A DNA stretch of 60,000 nt from Polytrichum commune (lineage: Eukaryota > Streptophyta > Polytrichopsida > Polytrichales > Polytrichaceae). Position 1 is the first letter of the stretch. The number at the start of each line of letters is the position of its first letter. The stretch is from contig OX485803.1 in NCBI GenBank assembly GCA_950295325.1, positions 57,057,554 through 57,117,553 of the forward strand, in the 5' to 3' direction. The translations under genes and the position numbers were made by a program. Of this stretch, positions 1-11,879 are shown one piece after another. The notes beneath the pieces were generated by a model. It saw only the letters and a list, made by a program, of their open reading frames with translations, was not told the origin of the DNA and did not search any database.

Positions 1-518
1 AGAGCATGATGGATGCATCACAAGCAACTTCCAACCGTGTCCTCTGGGAAGAACATGGGACATACCTTCTAAATCCCATGGGTCACAATGTTATAGATGG
101 GAAGTTTGTATGTCTCATGATAGAAGGGAATCATCATGGGACAAACCAAAGTGAGATGCATCAAATATGAGAATTTGTTTCATCTCACAACTGTCCCTCT
201 CAATCAAAGGGATAGTTTCAACTTTTTGGTAATCCGAATACAATAATTTTATTTCAAATTATGATGGCCCCTTCACACTTGACTTATCTCCGCCGGTTTA
301 AAGTTTACTTTGACAATGAATAGCGTATCATTATGAGCTCCAAAAAATATTGGAAAAGTGACTACAACTTTGATTTGGATTTGTTATTCATCTCATACTA
401 ATCACACGTTTATTATTGAATATCCATGAAAGAATGTTCTATCTTTCTTTCATTTTAGAGATCTTGTAGATCTAGTCTAGATCTAGATGTGAGACACCTT
501 TGTAAGTAATTACCAATG
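1..518. other. AT-rich spacer, no gene seen
   Basis: No frame has a recognisable protein and no structured repeat is visible. The stretch ends at a GA microsatellite. Confidence 0.6.
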
Positions 519-552
519 TGAGAGAGGGAGAGAGAGAGAGAGAGAGAGAGAG
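519..552. repeat. (AG)n microsatellite
   Basis: A nearly pure run of AG dinucleotides about 34 bp long, with one GGG interruption near its start. Confidence 0.9.
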
Positions 553-837
553 TTACCACCTAAAAATGTTTTTCATTCATCCAACAAGAAGCCGTGAAAT
601 AATAAAAAAGCCTCAATTTATTATTTGTAGTCATTTAGACACTAATTTAGATTCAAAGACCCCAAATTAGTCTAGTCTAAATTATTTGAGATGAAACCGC
701 CAAAAATTTACAAGGGATAAGTTTTTATGTTGGATGGAGGAGAGGTGTTTTGATTTCTACATTCTTACATTACAAGGTAAATGCCGGATTTACATATAAA
801 GTGCTTAAAACCCCACTAATTACTTGTTTAATGTGCA

Positions 838-1000
838 ATGAGTTAGTGGCTAAGGAGTTGGAGTAGGGTTGTGAGGTCTTAAGTTCAAATCCCTTCGTTA
901 ACACCCCTAGGCCTCACCTCATAAGTGGGAAGAGGGCCTACCTGTGGGCAAGACCAAGTTTATGGAATGTATATGATTATTTAATTATTTAAATTTCTCT
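838..1000 (+). mobile_element. tRNA-derived SINE-like repeat
   Basis: A pol III A-box-like segment (TGGCTAAGGAG at 847) is followed about 35 bp later by a B-box-like segment (AGTTCAAATCCC at 882). This is the internal promoter layout of a tRNA-derived SINE head. The following 100 bp would be the body. No clear target-site duplication or poly(A)/poly(T) tail could be fixed, so the 3' end is arbitrary. No other copy was found in this window. Confidence 0.45.
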
Positions 1001-1901
1001 TTGAAGAAACTCCCAAGTAGCATATTCCCATCATCCATACAAAATGTCCCATCTACACAATTTCCCATGTCCAAGTGAACATTCCCATTATCAATCAAGG
1101 GACATGAGCAAAATTCCCACTCTTTTCACATTCCCTTCCAAGCCTTATGAACCATGGGACATGAAAGGGAATTTTGGAAAATTTCCCCATTGGGCACAAG
1201 TGAAAGTTCCATGTACATGCAATGGGTCCATCATCGGCAAGCAAAGTCCGGTGAATATATTGTCATCATGAATGACCCAAATGTTCACTACATGACATTC
1301 ATGGCTTGCCTATTCATATCATGGTAGATTTGTTATGGCCATTATTTGTAGAGTGGTTTGACAAGAATGCCAAACCGGTCTTAAACCCTTTCAAAGATGT
1401 TTTTTTTTTAAAAAAAAAATCTCACCTTGTCAAGCATTGATAGAGCTTGGAGGTTTTTAATCGCATCATTGTCCAATCTTGTAGACTTGAGACATGTTGA
1501 TAAGGGTTCCAATAAATTAAGACTGATAGAAAATCTAGACTAAAGTAAAGCTCAATTACAACAAACTAATTCAACCAAACTAAGTCAACACTAAGGATTA
1601 TAACAATTATTGTCAAAGAATAAAGCATGCCTTTGGATATTAATTACACACATGATGAACTATTTATCATCTGATTCAAAGTAAAGTTCAAATTTACTAG
1701 TTGGAGTTGTATTTAATGGGTGACTTGAAATTGAGATCTTTTCAATCCGGATGGCATGTCTCCAAAACATGTCTCGGGGAGGGGGCACCTGCCAGAGGCA
1801 GGGAATGGCTGGTTGAAGCTGGGCAGTAAACACTAGGAGTCCAGGGCAGCTTGGAGTTGGTTAGGCTAGGGAAAGAATAGTGATGGGGGGATGGTAGGAA
1901 G

Positions 1902-2267
1902 TGTTGACTTTGGGTCATGTGAGTTAATTAGTGGATGCTTAGCGGTTAGGTTGGCCAAGCTAAATATTAATCTCAGTGTTGGCCTTAATCCACATTTAAT
2001 ATAGTATATTATGATAGGGTTGTGGGTTTTAGGGTGGTGTGCGGAAGACTTAAGGAATGAGGGTGTCGGTGATGTTCACAAGGGAGAAGAGCATTTGTAA
2101 ATGCTTGTGACCTTGTTTTCTTTGGAGTAAAGTTGCATTGGTGTCATCCTTCTTGCTAGTGCATTGGGTGCATTATTTCATGGGCGAAGTGAGGGAGCTT
2201 GAATGCATGTGAGCCTTAGGCTTCCACTCGGACTACGACGCATAAGGGTGGAGGTTTAGGGCTCACA
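1902..2267 (+). mobile_element. Solo-LTR-like remnant, copy 1
   Basis: The segment begins TGTTGACTTTGGG and ends GGTTTAGGGCTCACA. The last 45 bp (CGGACTACGACGCATAAGGG, then GGTTTAGGGCTCACA) closely match the 3' end of the LTRs of the intact Ty3/gypsy element at 23.6-35.5 kb, which end CGGACTACGGACGCTTAAGG then GGTTTGGCCTCACA. It is therefore probably an LTR of a related family left after deletion of the rest. The start is set only by the TG and by comparison with the inverted copy at 3914-4330. No clean target-site duplication is visible. Confidence 0.5.
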
Positions 2268-3913
2268 AGTAGGGTATGAAAAACAATGCAACAATACAGT
2301 AATCTACTGCTTAAGTATGCATTCGTTTAAGTATGCATCCCGGTTAAGTGCGCAATTTTTTTGAAAAAAATCAGGGTTCATACTTTATTATTTGAACATG
2401 TCATGCAAAGTCATTTGCCATGAATGCATGAATTCAATGTCGGTTTGTTAACGTTTTGCGAAAAACATCTCAAACAATCGTCACCATTCATCATACATCT
2501 ATCCAGCTTCTGTTTGAACACCATAGCAAAGCAATTGGTCGTTGATGTCTAGAGTGTTCGAACCCACGTGCCTTCTGGCCCCGCCTTTTGTTGGGGGGGA
2601 GTTACCTTACTCCTATGCGTACGGTTGTTCTTGAGACAAAACGCAAATAGTACCCATGCTATGGTCCCTTGCGGTTATGTAGAGCTTCAAAGTCTTTGAA
2701 GTCGGTGGCACTTTCAAACTCAACAAATGTCTCAATAAGCTAGATTTTGGTCAAGCAAGTTGCCTTAGGTTTCATCCATTTCCCATTACGATGATTCATT
2801 GAATAAGAGGGTCTAGAAAGCGATGTGAGTAAAAAACGCACCTACCAACTAAGGGCCAAGTTCCATGTGCCGATGCTGGTCCGTTTTTTGAAAAATAAAT
2901 GGGTGGGCCCGTGAAAAGAGGGTGGTGCCATGTGCCCATCCCTCTCACCCAAGGACAAGTACCCCCCATGGATGGGTGTCCTACATTTTGTGTTGTGCAA
3001 GAATGGGTGCCAAAGGACCGGCGGTCCTAACGGTCACAAGAAGGACATGTGCCGGTTAATAAGCTCCGCTGACCGGATCGGCCATGGTACACCCTTGGAT
3101 ACTAAAGGCCACTTTGTTCTTCAAGTCCTTTCTTTTGAGGAGTACTCCTAGGGAACGTGTATTTTATGATGTTTATAGAATCTAGATCTTAACTATATAT
3201 ATATAAGGAAAACAAACCAAAGGAAACACTCATGAAATATTTAAAAAACTATTTTGGTATCATTTAGGTGTCACAGTTAAGTTTTATTAAAACAAACACA
3301 TGATTATTTCACTTTATGTAGTGGTTATATTGACAATTAGATTATCAATTAGGGGTATAAACTAAAAAAATCTCTATGTATCGGTACATGCAATATTGAC
3401 AGCCACTCGCCTCACTCTAATTACCCGAACAACAATCCGGCAGTGAGTAGGTCATTTACTTACCAAAACCAGGGGCACTTGGGTATAGTCCATACTCTTG
3501 CATTTAATTTTTTTAAACTAGTGTAACTTGGAATTTACAATGTAGTCAACATTAATCAAAATTGTTGACATTCTTAGATTAATTATGATTTTAAATTAGG
3601 TTGTCATGTTATAGCCTTTTACCCAATCATGGCCAAAGTAATCAAAATATTCATGGATTGTGTTAATAAGCTAAATCACATATTGACAATTGCATGAGGA
3701 ATCTCTCCTCTGTAATAATTCAATTCTTCTATGAGGCAAACCCTAAACCATGTAAACGCATGTTATTTTTGCAAATCTATTAACACAAAAATAATAAACT
3801 ATGTGCTTTTACTTTAAATTCATTCTAGACTATCGTTATCTTATTTCTAGTCAGTATGTACTAATGATGGCCCATGTTACGTGTTGGGTTTAATAAAATA
3901 ATGTATCAAAAAT
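2268..3913. other. Spacer between inverted LTR-like copies
   Basis: No convincing coding region. The part at about 2,840-2,930 resembles, in inverted orientation, the sequence at about 5,900-6,000 (shared landmarks AAGGGCCAAGTT / CTTAGCCCT and the nearby ATGGGTG tracts). A tRNA-like A/B-box pair lies near 2,514-2,570. Confidence 0.5.
2514..2575 (+). mobile_element. Possible tRNA-like SINE head
   Basis: An A-box-like TAGCAAAGCAATTGG is followed by the B-box-like GTGTTCGAACCCA at normal tRNA-like spacing. It could be a SINE head or a decayed tRNA. No cloverleaf could be drawn with confidence and the 3' end is unknown. Confidence 0.35.
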
Positions 3914-4330
3914 TGTTAGCCCTAAACCCCCACCCTTATGCGTCGTAGTCCGGGTAAGAGCCTATGGCTCACATGCAATTGCTCACCTCCCTTGACCCTT
4001 AGGCTTGGTGCGAAATGCTCCAACAATGTAATTCTCAACACACACACTTTTTTATTCAAACACACCCGGTCACAAGTATTTAAAAATACTCTTTCGATGT
4101 GTAGTCATTGCCACCCTAATCTCCTAATAGAAATCAACACCCGCACTTAAAACTCTACACTACACCCAAACACTCAAAACAATTCCTACCAATTATTCTC
4201 TATGAGATGCTAACCTAACTGTCACCCATTGCTCTACCCTTAATATCAGTTTTACTAAGTAATTATCCAGTGATTAATTCGGCTCATTAACTGAGCTCAA
4301 ACACTACGACTAGGCCACAATTGCCCAACA
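3914..4330 (-). mobile_element. Solo-LTR-like remnant, copy 2 (inverted)
   Basis: Read on the minus strand this starts TGTTGGGCAATTGTGG and ends GGGTTTAGGGCTAACA, with the same CGGACTACGACGCATAAGGG block near its 3' end as copy 1 at 1902-2267. It is the same LTR-type repeat in opposite orientation. Flanking 5-mers (AAAAT and CTAAT) agree only partly, so a target-site duplication is not proven. Confidence 0.5.
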
Positions 4331-4379
4331 CTAATATATTATGTCTAACCACAGCCCCAGTGAGTGGCTCCTCAATGCA

Positions 4380-5320
4380 GCCCCGTGGGGAGTAGGGCCA
4401 GATCTATTGCCATTGCTTGAGCACCAAGGGCCGGGCAGCTGAGCACTTGAAGTGCACATTTGGAGCTCCCAATGCTACACATTTCAACATCATTGCCTCA
4501 CACAATCCCCCACCTACTCCGAAAATCATTGACCCATATAATTCTACAGTGACGGCAACTCCTGAACCAACATTACCATTGAGCCTTCCAAACCTCCAAT
4601 AATCCCTTGTATGTGCTGATCCTTTGGAACGCCTAGCATGTTCCCCGCTGCTCGCCCTGGCCACGATGAACTAGCAAGCTTGACTGGGAAGAAATTGTAC
4701 CGGAATTGCATGCTTCTCCCACTGCTCTCTCACACAGCAGCTGTAACCTCTTTGAGCGGCGGCAGGGTAGTCGGAACTCTCAACCCTCACCCGCAAGAGA
4801 GGACTTCCAGGTGCCAGATCTCCGGATGTTCTTGTCAGTTTTTGCCTTCTTCCCCACACTGCATCCATTTGCACAGTCCCGCAGCTTGAGGCCGGTTGCA
4901 CCCCCTCCTGTAGTCGGCCCACAAGCTAATGATCCAGCTTCCAAAACAACCACAAAACACACGCCAAAGTTGCCGAAACCGCCATACTTTTCCTTCCGCT
5001 TTGGAGCTCCTCGGAATGAGCTGATGACCCCAGAGTTGCTGAACTGGGCGTAATGTGATCCCAGGCTAAAAATGCCCAGCATGCCAGCATTGAGACATTC
5101 TTCAGCTGCAATCTCCACGCTCTACCCGAAAAAGAACCGGCCAGCTTCCGAAGAGAGAGAGGGAAGGAGCTTCCTCCATATCGAATTCGGGGACCCCCTC
5201 CCCGAAGGCCAGAAATCCAGCAGTGATACGGTTCCTCTTCCGCCCCCTTCCATCTCCGAGCCTTCCCTTAAACGGACAACCCACAAGCCTAACATGGCAC
5301 TAATTCTACCCATATAACCA
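4380..5320. other. GC-richer, stop-poor island of unknown nature
   Basis: This roughly 940-bp stretch is clearly richer in G and C than both flanks and has overlapping open frames on both strands, none longer than 115 codons. No translation resembles a family I know. It may be an old captured gene fragment or exon, or the body of a non-autonomous element. No intron borders or terminal repeats could be fixed. Confidence 0.4.
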
Positions 5321-5864
5321 CAATTACGTCTAAGTCCTTCCAATTTAAGAGTCCTTAATTTACATGAACTAATTAATTGTTTTCTTTTTAGTTTATTAAC
5401 TTGATTACTCACACACTCACACTTTAACCCATCAAATCTAACTTCAGGAGCTCCAACGCTCTAAACCTATAACTTAACTTAACTGAAACATAATTGCAAA
5501 AGTTGGGAAGTTGTTAAATTTTAATGCTAAATAGAAATGTGGGCACCATATTGGGCTCACAAAAATTACTTATAAACAATGTACAATGACAATTTCAACT
5601 AAAAAAATAATATATATAAATATTTACATATTTCCATAGATGACAGTAGTACCTACCTACGCATATCAACAACACATAATTTGGAATTCATTCCATAAAT
5701 GTATGGAAATTGATGTGCAAATAAAATATGAAAAGTTAAATGATGATGACCTCCATTGCCGGTGACCTTCATAAAGTGTCATGTCTTATCACTCACCAAA
5801 TTTAGTTAGAAAGTAGGAAATTGAAATAAACCGGCACACCACATATATAGAAGTACCCCTCCAT

Positions 5865-5888
5865 AAAATGGGTGACATCACCCATTTT
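5865..5888. repeat. 24-bp palindrome with 2-nt centre
   Basis: AAAATGGGTGA and its reverse complement TCACCCATTTT surround the dinucleotide CA. A partial second copy of the right arm follows at about 5,900-5,921. It is probably part of a decayed MITE. Confidence 0.7.
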
Positions 5889-5889
5889 T

Positions 5890-7350
5890 TGGATGATGTC
5901 ACCCGATTCTCACCCATTTAAATAACGGACTGGGACCAACACATGAAACTTAGCCCTAAGTGCGCACCAACGGCTCTGGTTCGAAGTGCGTACTTAAGGA
6001 ATCACCATACAATTCATACAATTTACATACTGCAATGATAGATTTACCGCAGAAAGCCTTGATAGGAAAACCACCAACCGCTCATCAATAACATTATCTC
6101 AAGGGGATGGAATGTAGCCCCACTCATGGTATTAGTCGCAGGCGCAAGAGCCACTACACACATCCCATCAATGAAATACCTGGAAACAACACTTAAACTC
6201 CCTCTCGTAAAAATAAAAAACACATTTCAGCAAATTAACATTATCGCCACGCAATATACACACTCAATACTAGTCCATAAACGAAGACTAGAGAACAAAC
6301 AATCAGTCACAGACATCCATGACCCAACATAACTAAATAACCTATCTCATAACCCGGTACACCTTATCATATAAAATAATGCCACCTTACTGGAAAACAC
6401 CAAATAACAACTATCACATACTACCGGTTACTGGTTAACCGGCTATCTGCTACTAATATAGTGTCTACTCCCTGCAAAGGGTGAAGTAGTTCTACATCTA
6501 ACGCCATTGCCCTAGGGCGTGGCTAACAAATGTTTTACGAACAAATGCCGGAGTTCTTCTTCTTCTGCATACTTAAGTGGGAGATGACTGTAGCTAGATA
6601 TTTAAATGACCTTTGAGAATTAGGTACACAGGAGTAAATAGGGTAGGGTAGGAACTGCATCATGTGGTGCTTGTCCTTGGCTTCTGTCACGGAATATGAA
6701 GAAGAGGAGAGGAACTTTCATGAGAAACTCTTTAACTCACAGTGCTGTATAAGTTCAGCTGCAGACGAAAGATGTGGGATTGGAAGTCAACATACCATCC
6801 GTCAACAAGCTTAGGCACTTGAGCGGGAAATTACTGATCAAAATTTTATTGTATATATCCGGATATATATCAACTAACATGTATAATTTAGGTTGGAGAT
6901 TGTATTGTATTTCCTAAGATCTAACCAGAAATTGAAGGGCTTTCTAGGAAGGGTGTCTGATGTTATAGGATTTTCATGTGATAGGGCCTTTGCAAACTGG
7001 AATCCCATGTAGGAGCAATAGAGTGGCAAAATGTATGGACTCAGTCGTTCAAAATAAAGTTTGTTGAAGACAATGCTATGCAACCAATGTAACTTGAACA
7101 TTTGCAAGTTGTTGTGAATGCTTTCATTTCGAATTGCAGCACAACCAAAAAAACCTTCTACTAGTCAGTGTTAGAACTGACTGCTTTTAAGACATGCTGG
7201 CCAAAAACGAAAGTGGAGATAAGCAATGTAGGAAATTGCCTGGACAAAATTGAGAGTGTTAGCCAACCACCAATTAATTGGTCAAGCACTTTAACAGGTT
7301 GCAGTTCCAGGAAGGGGGTTGACAACTGCTTCACATGGAATTTCTCCCCC
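5890..7350. other. Spacer, no supported gene
   Basis: Only short open frames that do not resemble known proteins. I see no structured repeat beyond the element that begins at 7,354. Confidence 0.5.
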
Positions 7351-7353
7351 AAG

Positions 7354-7739
7354 AGCATCACCACCCATCCTACAAAATGCAGGGTGGATCATCCTCACAA
7401 TAAGTTCAAGTCACTCGGTTTGCATGCCGGGTGACCCACCCATGACTTGTATATAAGGTGATAAAACAAAGAAGAAACAAAAGCAAGATGAATCTCATTG
7501 GCACCTTGGAAATCGGAGAGGAATATGGAGTTTGTCCTTTGTTGTTTAGGGGGCTCCTTTTTTGTTTTGGGGGCGGAGCTCTGACTTGCAAAATGACCCC
7601 GATTTGCAAGCCAACCTCAACTTCCAAGCCGGCCCTACCAACAAATCATCCATTTTGCAGGATGGGTGGGGCACTTTTGCAAGCCGCCTCTCACAATATA
7701 AGTTGAGGTCATCCGTTTTTGAGGATGGGTGGTGATGCT
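7354..7739. mobile_element. MITE-like element with long TIRs
   Basis: AGCATCACCACCCATCCT at 7354-7371 recurs as a perfect inverted copy at 7722-7739. Similarity between the ends continues imperfectly inwards, with shared CAAAA, ACTT and CCACCCAT landmarks. The 386-bp length and lack of coding sequence fit a non-autonomous TIR element. AAG occurs near both outer edges, but the target duplication length is not certain. Confidence 0.6.
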
Positions 7740-8021
7740 TTAAGTACTGTTGCCATCTTTTTATAGAGTTGAGACTCTCAAAAGTAAGTTGACCTTTTCC
7801 ATTTAAAATGAACCTCTTAGAGTGTGGACCAACTGTTGGCATTCTCAAGGCTATAGGTGAGGGGTGAAAACCTGAAAAAAGCAAGAACTCTAAAAGTGAG
7901 TCCAATGACACAATGTCACAGTGATAGTTTTCTTGTCGTATGGACCTTGTTACAGTTAATAGTCCATGATTTCTGTGCTTCAGCCACTCGTCACCAGTGG
8001 CTTTTGACTTGATTCGACAGT

Positions 8022-8890
8022 ATGTGTAAATATGGACGCATGCAGTGTGCATGTTTGACAATTTTTTATTTGACATTCAACTTCAAATCCAAAGTGTCGT
8101 GTGACGTTTTCAAAAACAAAAATGAATGTCAAGTGACGTATACACTTTATGGGGAGGATGCTAAAGTTAAATTATCCTTGGAAGAAGTCCACCGAGGCTT
8201 CTGGCTTAAACTAATTGAATTCTACAAACCTTTCTAAGAGAGGATGTTCAAGCAACAAAATGTCCAGCTCACCTCAAAGGAATGGGTTGGCCTTCATAGG
8301 AGCACAAAGGATGCATTACTGGAATGGGTTGTTTGCACTGGTTACCTCAAGGAATTTAGCCCTGACCATGTTCAGTTTAGTGCTACGTTCATGAATACCT
8401 TCCCCAAGTCTACCGTGGGTTCGCAATACTTCACCCTTACCGAAATTAAATTGAACACTAGGAATGCACCACCACCAACGGCTTTCATTGGTTGGATGAC
8501 ACATGTTAGGGCGGATAGGCTTACTAGAGGTAGCAACAAAACTCAATTGAACTTGTTCTTTGGGAAAGTTGATCATCTTTTCTTGAACCCTGCTCGTTGG
8601 TGGTGGCCAGAGGTCACCCCCTTCTTCGCTCACTCGGCCAAAGAAGGGAGGAAGTGGATTACTAAGAAAGTTGCCATCAAGAAGCCAATTCCCCCCTCCA
8701 CCCCCCCTAGGTGGAATATAAACTGGCGCAAAGCTAAGGCACAAAAAGAGGTTGCTTTCCTCTAGTCAGTCATCCATAAGGCAGTTGTGGTAAATGAGTG
8801 GTGCGGTAAAATCTCAATGGAGATTGACAAAAGACGTGCCCATTGCAGCCCTTGGTCGCTGGAATCGGTGGAGCAAAGGTTCTACAGTTG
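8022..8890 (+). pseudogene. Decayed open reading frame, unknown family
   Basis: One reading frame stays open and protein-like over about 290 codons apart from stops. A single TAA at 8235-8237 separates a 71-codon part from a 173-codon part in the same frame. A TAG at 8763-8765 is followed by more in-frame coding-like sequence to about 8,890. The composition looks like a former soluble protein, with segments such as LSLEEVHRGFWLKL and TSKEWVGLHRSTKDALLEWV. I do not recognise the family. Further coding-like fragments in shifted frames lie at about 9,170-9,365. It is probably a relic of a repeated or transposon-borne gene. Confidence 0.55.
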
Positions 8891-9588
8891 ACAATGTCCC
8901 CTCACTCAACACGGGTGGTGATATGCTGCCAACATCATTTGGCAACTCTTCGCCAAAAAAAGGACTCTCAACTTGCGGAAATCATTTTCTATGATGCAAT
9001 GTCTCTTTGATCAACCTTTGTGCAAAACACTTAAACAGTTCAGATGTATCTAGTTTTTCTCAAGAAGCAGTCATCCATGGATTATTTGGTGGCAACGGAA
9101 TGTTCTAGTTTTTAATAATATGCACTGGCCCATTGAGAAAACACGTCAAGTCATTTGGGATGCCTTGTAGGATTATGAGAGGATTGAATGGAAACAAACT
9201 CTCAAGGACCTGGAAAAGGCCCCGGATGTGGCCTATCAGGACATTCTTAACAAATTCAATTTGACAGGGCAAGGGGGGGGGGGTTCAAACTTCAAAGGCC
9301 TTATTGTGACTTGGAGTAACTTAGTTGTCATGTGGAAGGATAGGCCGCAAATGAGCATTATTTCTTGATTTCCACTCAGGTTGCGTTGGTTACCCATGTT
9401 GGTTGTATTTTGGGTTCCTTCTTGCAATTCGATTTTCCAATTTGATTTTTCAATTTGTGCCAAAAAAGAAAAGACATATACATTTTATTCTTAAATGTCA
9501 CCTCAATTTTGGGTTACAAAATATTTTAGAAAAAATAATATTTTTTGAATAATCAAAATACAATCTTGATTTGTGTCAAAAAAAACTA

Positions 9589-9852
9589 TCAATCGAGTGT
9601 AAGTATCCTTTGATTTTGCATGTTTCTCCAAATGTTGAAGATGATAGCCCAATCTATTGCCTCCACTTCAAGCCCACAAAGAGAGACCCACATAAGAGCA
9701 TCAAGGACGTTCAAGTTCAACTTATTACACAAGTGGCTTTTGATTGCATTTTGCTTAAAAAATCCTCTCTCACAAATAACTATACTTGATGGAATGAGTA
9801 TAATTTTTTGCCAAAGTTGCATAAGTTTAGGCCAATTTTTATGTTTTTCCAA
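9589..9852 (-). pseudogene. hAT transposase C-terminal dimerisation domain, fragment
   Basis: The 87-residue minus-strand frame contains IPSSIVICERGFFKQNAIK, then LDALMWVSLCGLE, then a W-containing C-terminal stretch. This order (CERGFS-x-N-x-IK, LDxLMxISLxG) is the signature of the hAT-family dimerisation domain, as in plant ZNF862-like and C17orf113-like proteins. The N-terminal part, with the catalytic domain and BED finger, is absent or broken. Coding-like traces continue upstream on the same strand to about 10,150 in other frames. It is a dead fragment of a hAT transposase gene. No terminal repeats could be assigned. Confidence 0.75.
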
Positions 9853-10159
9853 ATTGCTACCACATATGCGCCCAACCTCAAATATTGTTTTGTTCTCACA
9901 CCCATGCCAAAGTGTTTTTGTAAAGTGTCAAGATGAGATGCCTCAGAATTAACCAAATATTTAACCAGCCAAGGCATCACTCTTCGAGATCTGCTGGAGC
10001 AATTTGTTCAATCACATACCTACACAAAATTGTCGTGGAAATACATCTGCAAGAGACCATGCACAATGGTCTTGTCAGCCTTGTATTTAGCCTCCACCAC
10101 CTCTCTAATCACTGTCTTAGTTGTAAAGCCTTCCCGGTTACAAAGGAAAGTACAAGAAC

Positions 10160-11720
10160 AAGGTTGAACTTAAGTATGTAAGTGAGTGTAGGAAGTTATC
10201 CTACTGTTATAGGTTATGTTTTCCGGGTGCTTGGGTTGCAGTTTATAGTACTTAAGTTGCCTAGTAATACGTGTCATTTCAATTTCTATCGTGTCAATTG
10301 ACGTGTGTTTTTTTTCTTCACAAGTCACAGTATGTGTCAACTTCTAAATTGTGCATGTCAGTTGACGTTTTTTTTTTTTTTTTTTTTTTTTGGGTGCGAG
10401 TTTTTGCATGTCAAAAGTGGAACACTTACAAAAACTTTGTCAAACATACACACTAGACACATGGAAAGTTTGCAGTTCATGAATAATGTATTATGGTAGA
10501 CAAACCCATTTCCAATTAACCCCCAATTTGAGGGCCAGTTTACACCATGGACCATGAAGTCGGACCATGGAAGATGACCTTTTTAAATGGTCCGACTTGA
10601 TGGTTCAACATCATGTTGCGATCTCTTAAAAAAACAATTTACAAAGCCTTTGGGCCCCTCACTAGGCGTCAACCAAATGTGGACCAAGAGGAATGACCAT
10701 GCATCAAAACGGGAATGTGCTGATTTTTTTAGTATATGTCCAAAAAAGACAGTTTTGAAAAAATAAAATAAAATTCGACAATTATTTTGTCTTCTCTTGG
10801 CTTCACTTCTCTTCACTTCTCTTATCTTCTTATTTTCGCTTGTATTCACCTTGAATTACAGCAAACATCATTGCAATGGACTCACCATAGTCCAAGGGCC
10901 ATCCTATAGGATGAGGGAGACGGAAAATCAGGGTGGAAAAAAGGCAAACTGAGCCGTGGACAAGGTGAGCAAACAATATCCCATATCGAAGGGAAGGCAA
11001 CCCAAAAGTCAAGATATAAGGAAGTAAGGCCAAGCAAATCTTAGAGTCTCATTAGATGTTGATTGGTTACTAAGATTATGGCATGCACTACATTATTTGG
11101 ACTCGATACTTGGATTTGGGCGACTTGGAACTTAGACTTGGACATTAGGTTACTCTTCGCTTAGGATTTGGTAGATGCGATTTAGGACACGTTCCCAAGG
11201 CTTCAGACATAGACTTGATTGGAATCTCTATATATTACATTGGCAATCTCCTTTTCCTTCTATCAATTTCTTTGAAACCAACTCTTGTTATTTATTGATG
11301 ACCATGACATTCACATAAGTCCACAGAGGACGTTAACCCCCCCCCCCCCCCGAACTTTTCGTGGAAGGTAGATTCGGGCAGGGGCAGCCGCCCGTCTAGA
11401 AAATCTAGATTTTTTTGGAGCCGACTGAAAATTACTGTCCGCCCGCCCGACTTTGAAAAATGCCATTGCCCTTGTATTCTTGAAGGCTACTTATCCACAA
11501 ATCCCATATTGAGTGCACTTCACCTTATAGTCAATCACAATTTATCAATTTCAATGTGCCCAATGTGACTAATCAAACATCATTTGCCAACTAGGCTCGG
11601 CACTAGATAATGTCGATGGTGATAAGGTGTACCATTAAGGACTAATAAAACAAAGTCCTTAAATTTCATAAGAACTCATGTTTGAAGCAATATTACCAAT
11701 TAAATTTAAAAATCATCAAC
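10160..11720. other. Spacer with homopolymers
   Basis: No supported gene. It holds a T run of about 24 at 10,368-10,391 and a C run of about 15 at 11,337-11,351. The T run may be the tail of an unrecognised retroposon. Confidence 0.5.
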
Positions 11721-11724
11721 CAAA

Positions 11725-11877
11725 TGTGATGCATAACATTACTTAGCACCCATTGTTTGTTTAGTGGGTCCTTTGAATATAACATTTGGATAAATCTCCC
11801 GCTCAACTTTCTGAGCATCCGAATATCACATTCCAAGGGCCCACTATACAAACAATAGGTGTTAATGCTATGTGACA
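11725..11877. mobile_element. Foldback MITE
   Basis: The left half (TGTGATGCATAACATTAC, then ATTGTTTGTTTAGTGGGTCC) is mirrored by the right half, whose reverse complement reads TGTCACATAGCATTAACACC, then ATTGTTTGTATAGTGGGCCC. Arms of about 65 bp surround a short loop, so the whole 153 bp can fold on itself. The short open frame here is a by-product of the repeat. Confidence 0.6.
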
Positions 11878-11879
11878 AT

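Noticed and set aside
4404-5412. Overlapping frames on both strands as genes
   Set aside because: None resembles a known protein or has consistent splice borders. The openness reflects GC content.
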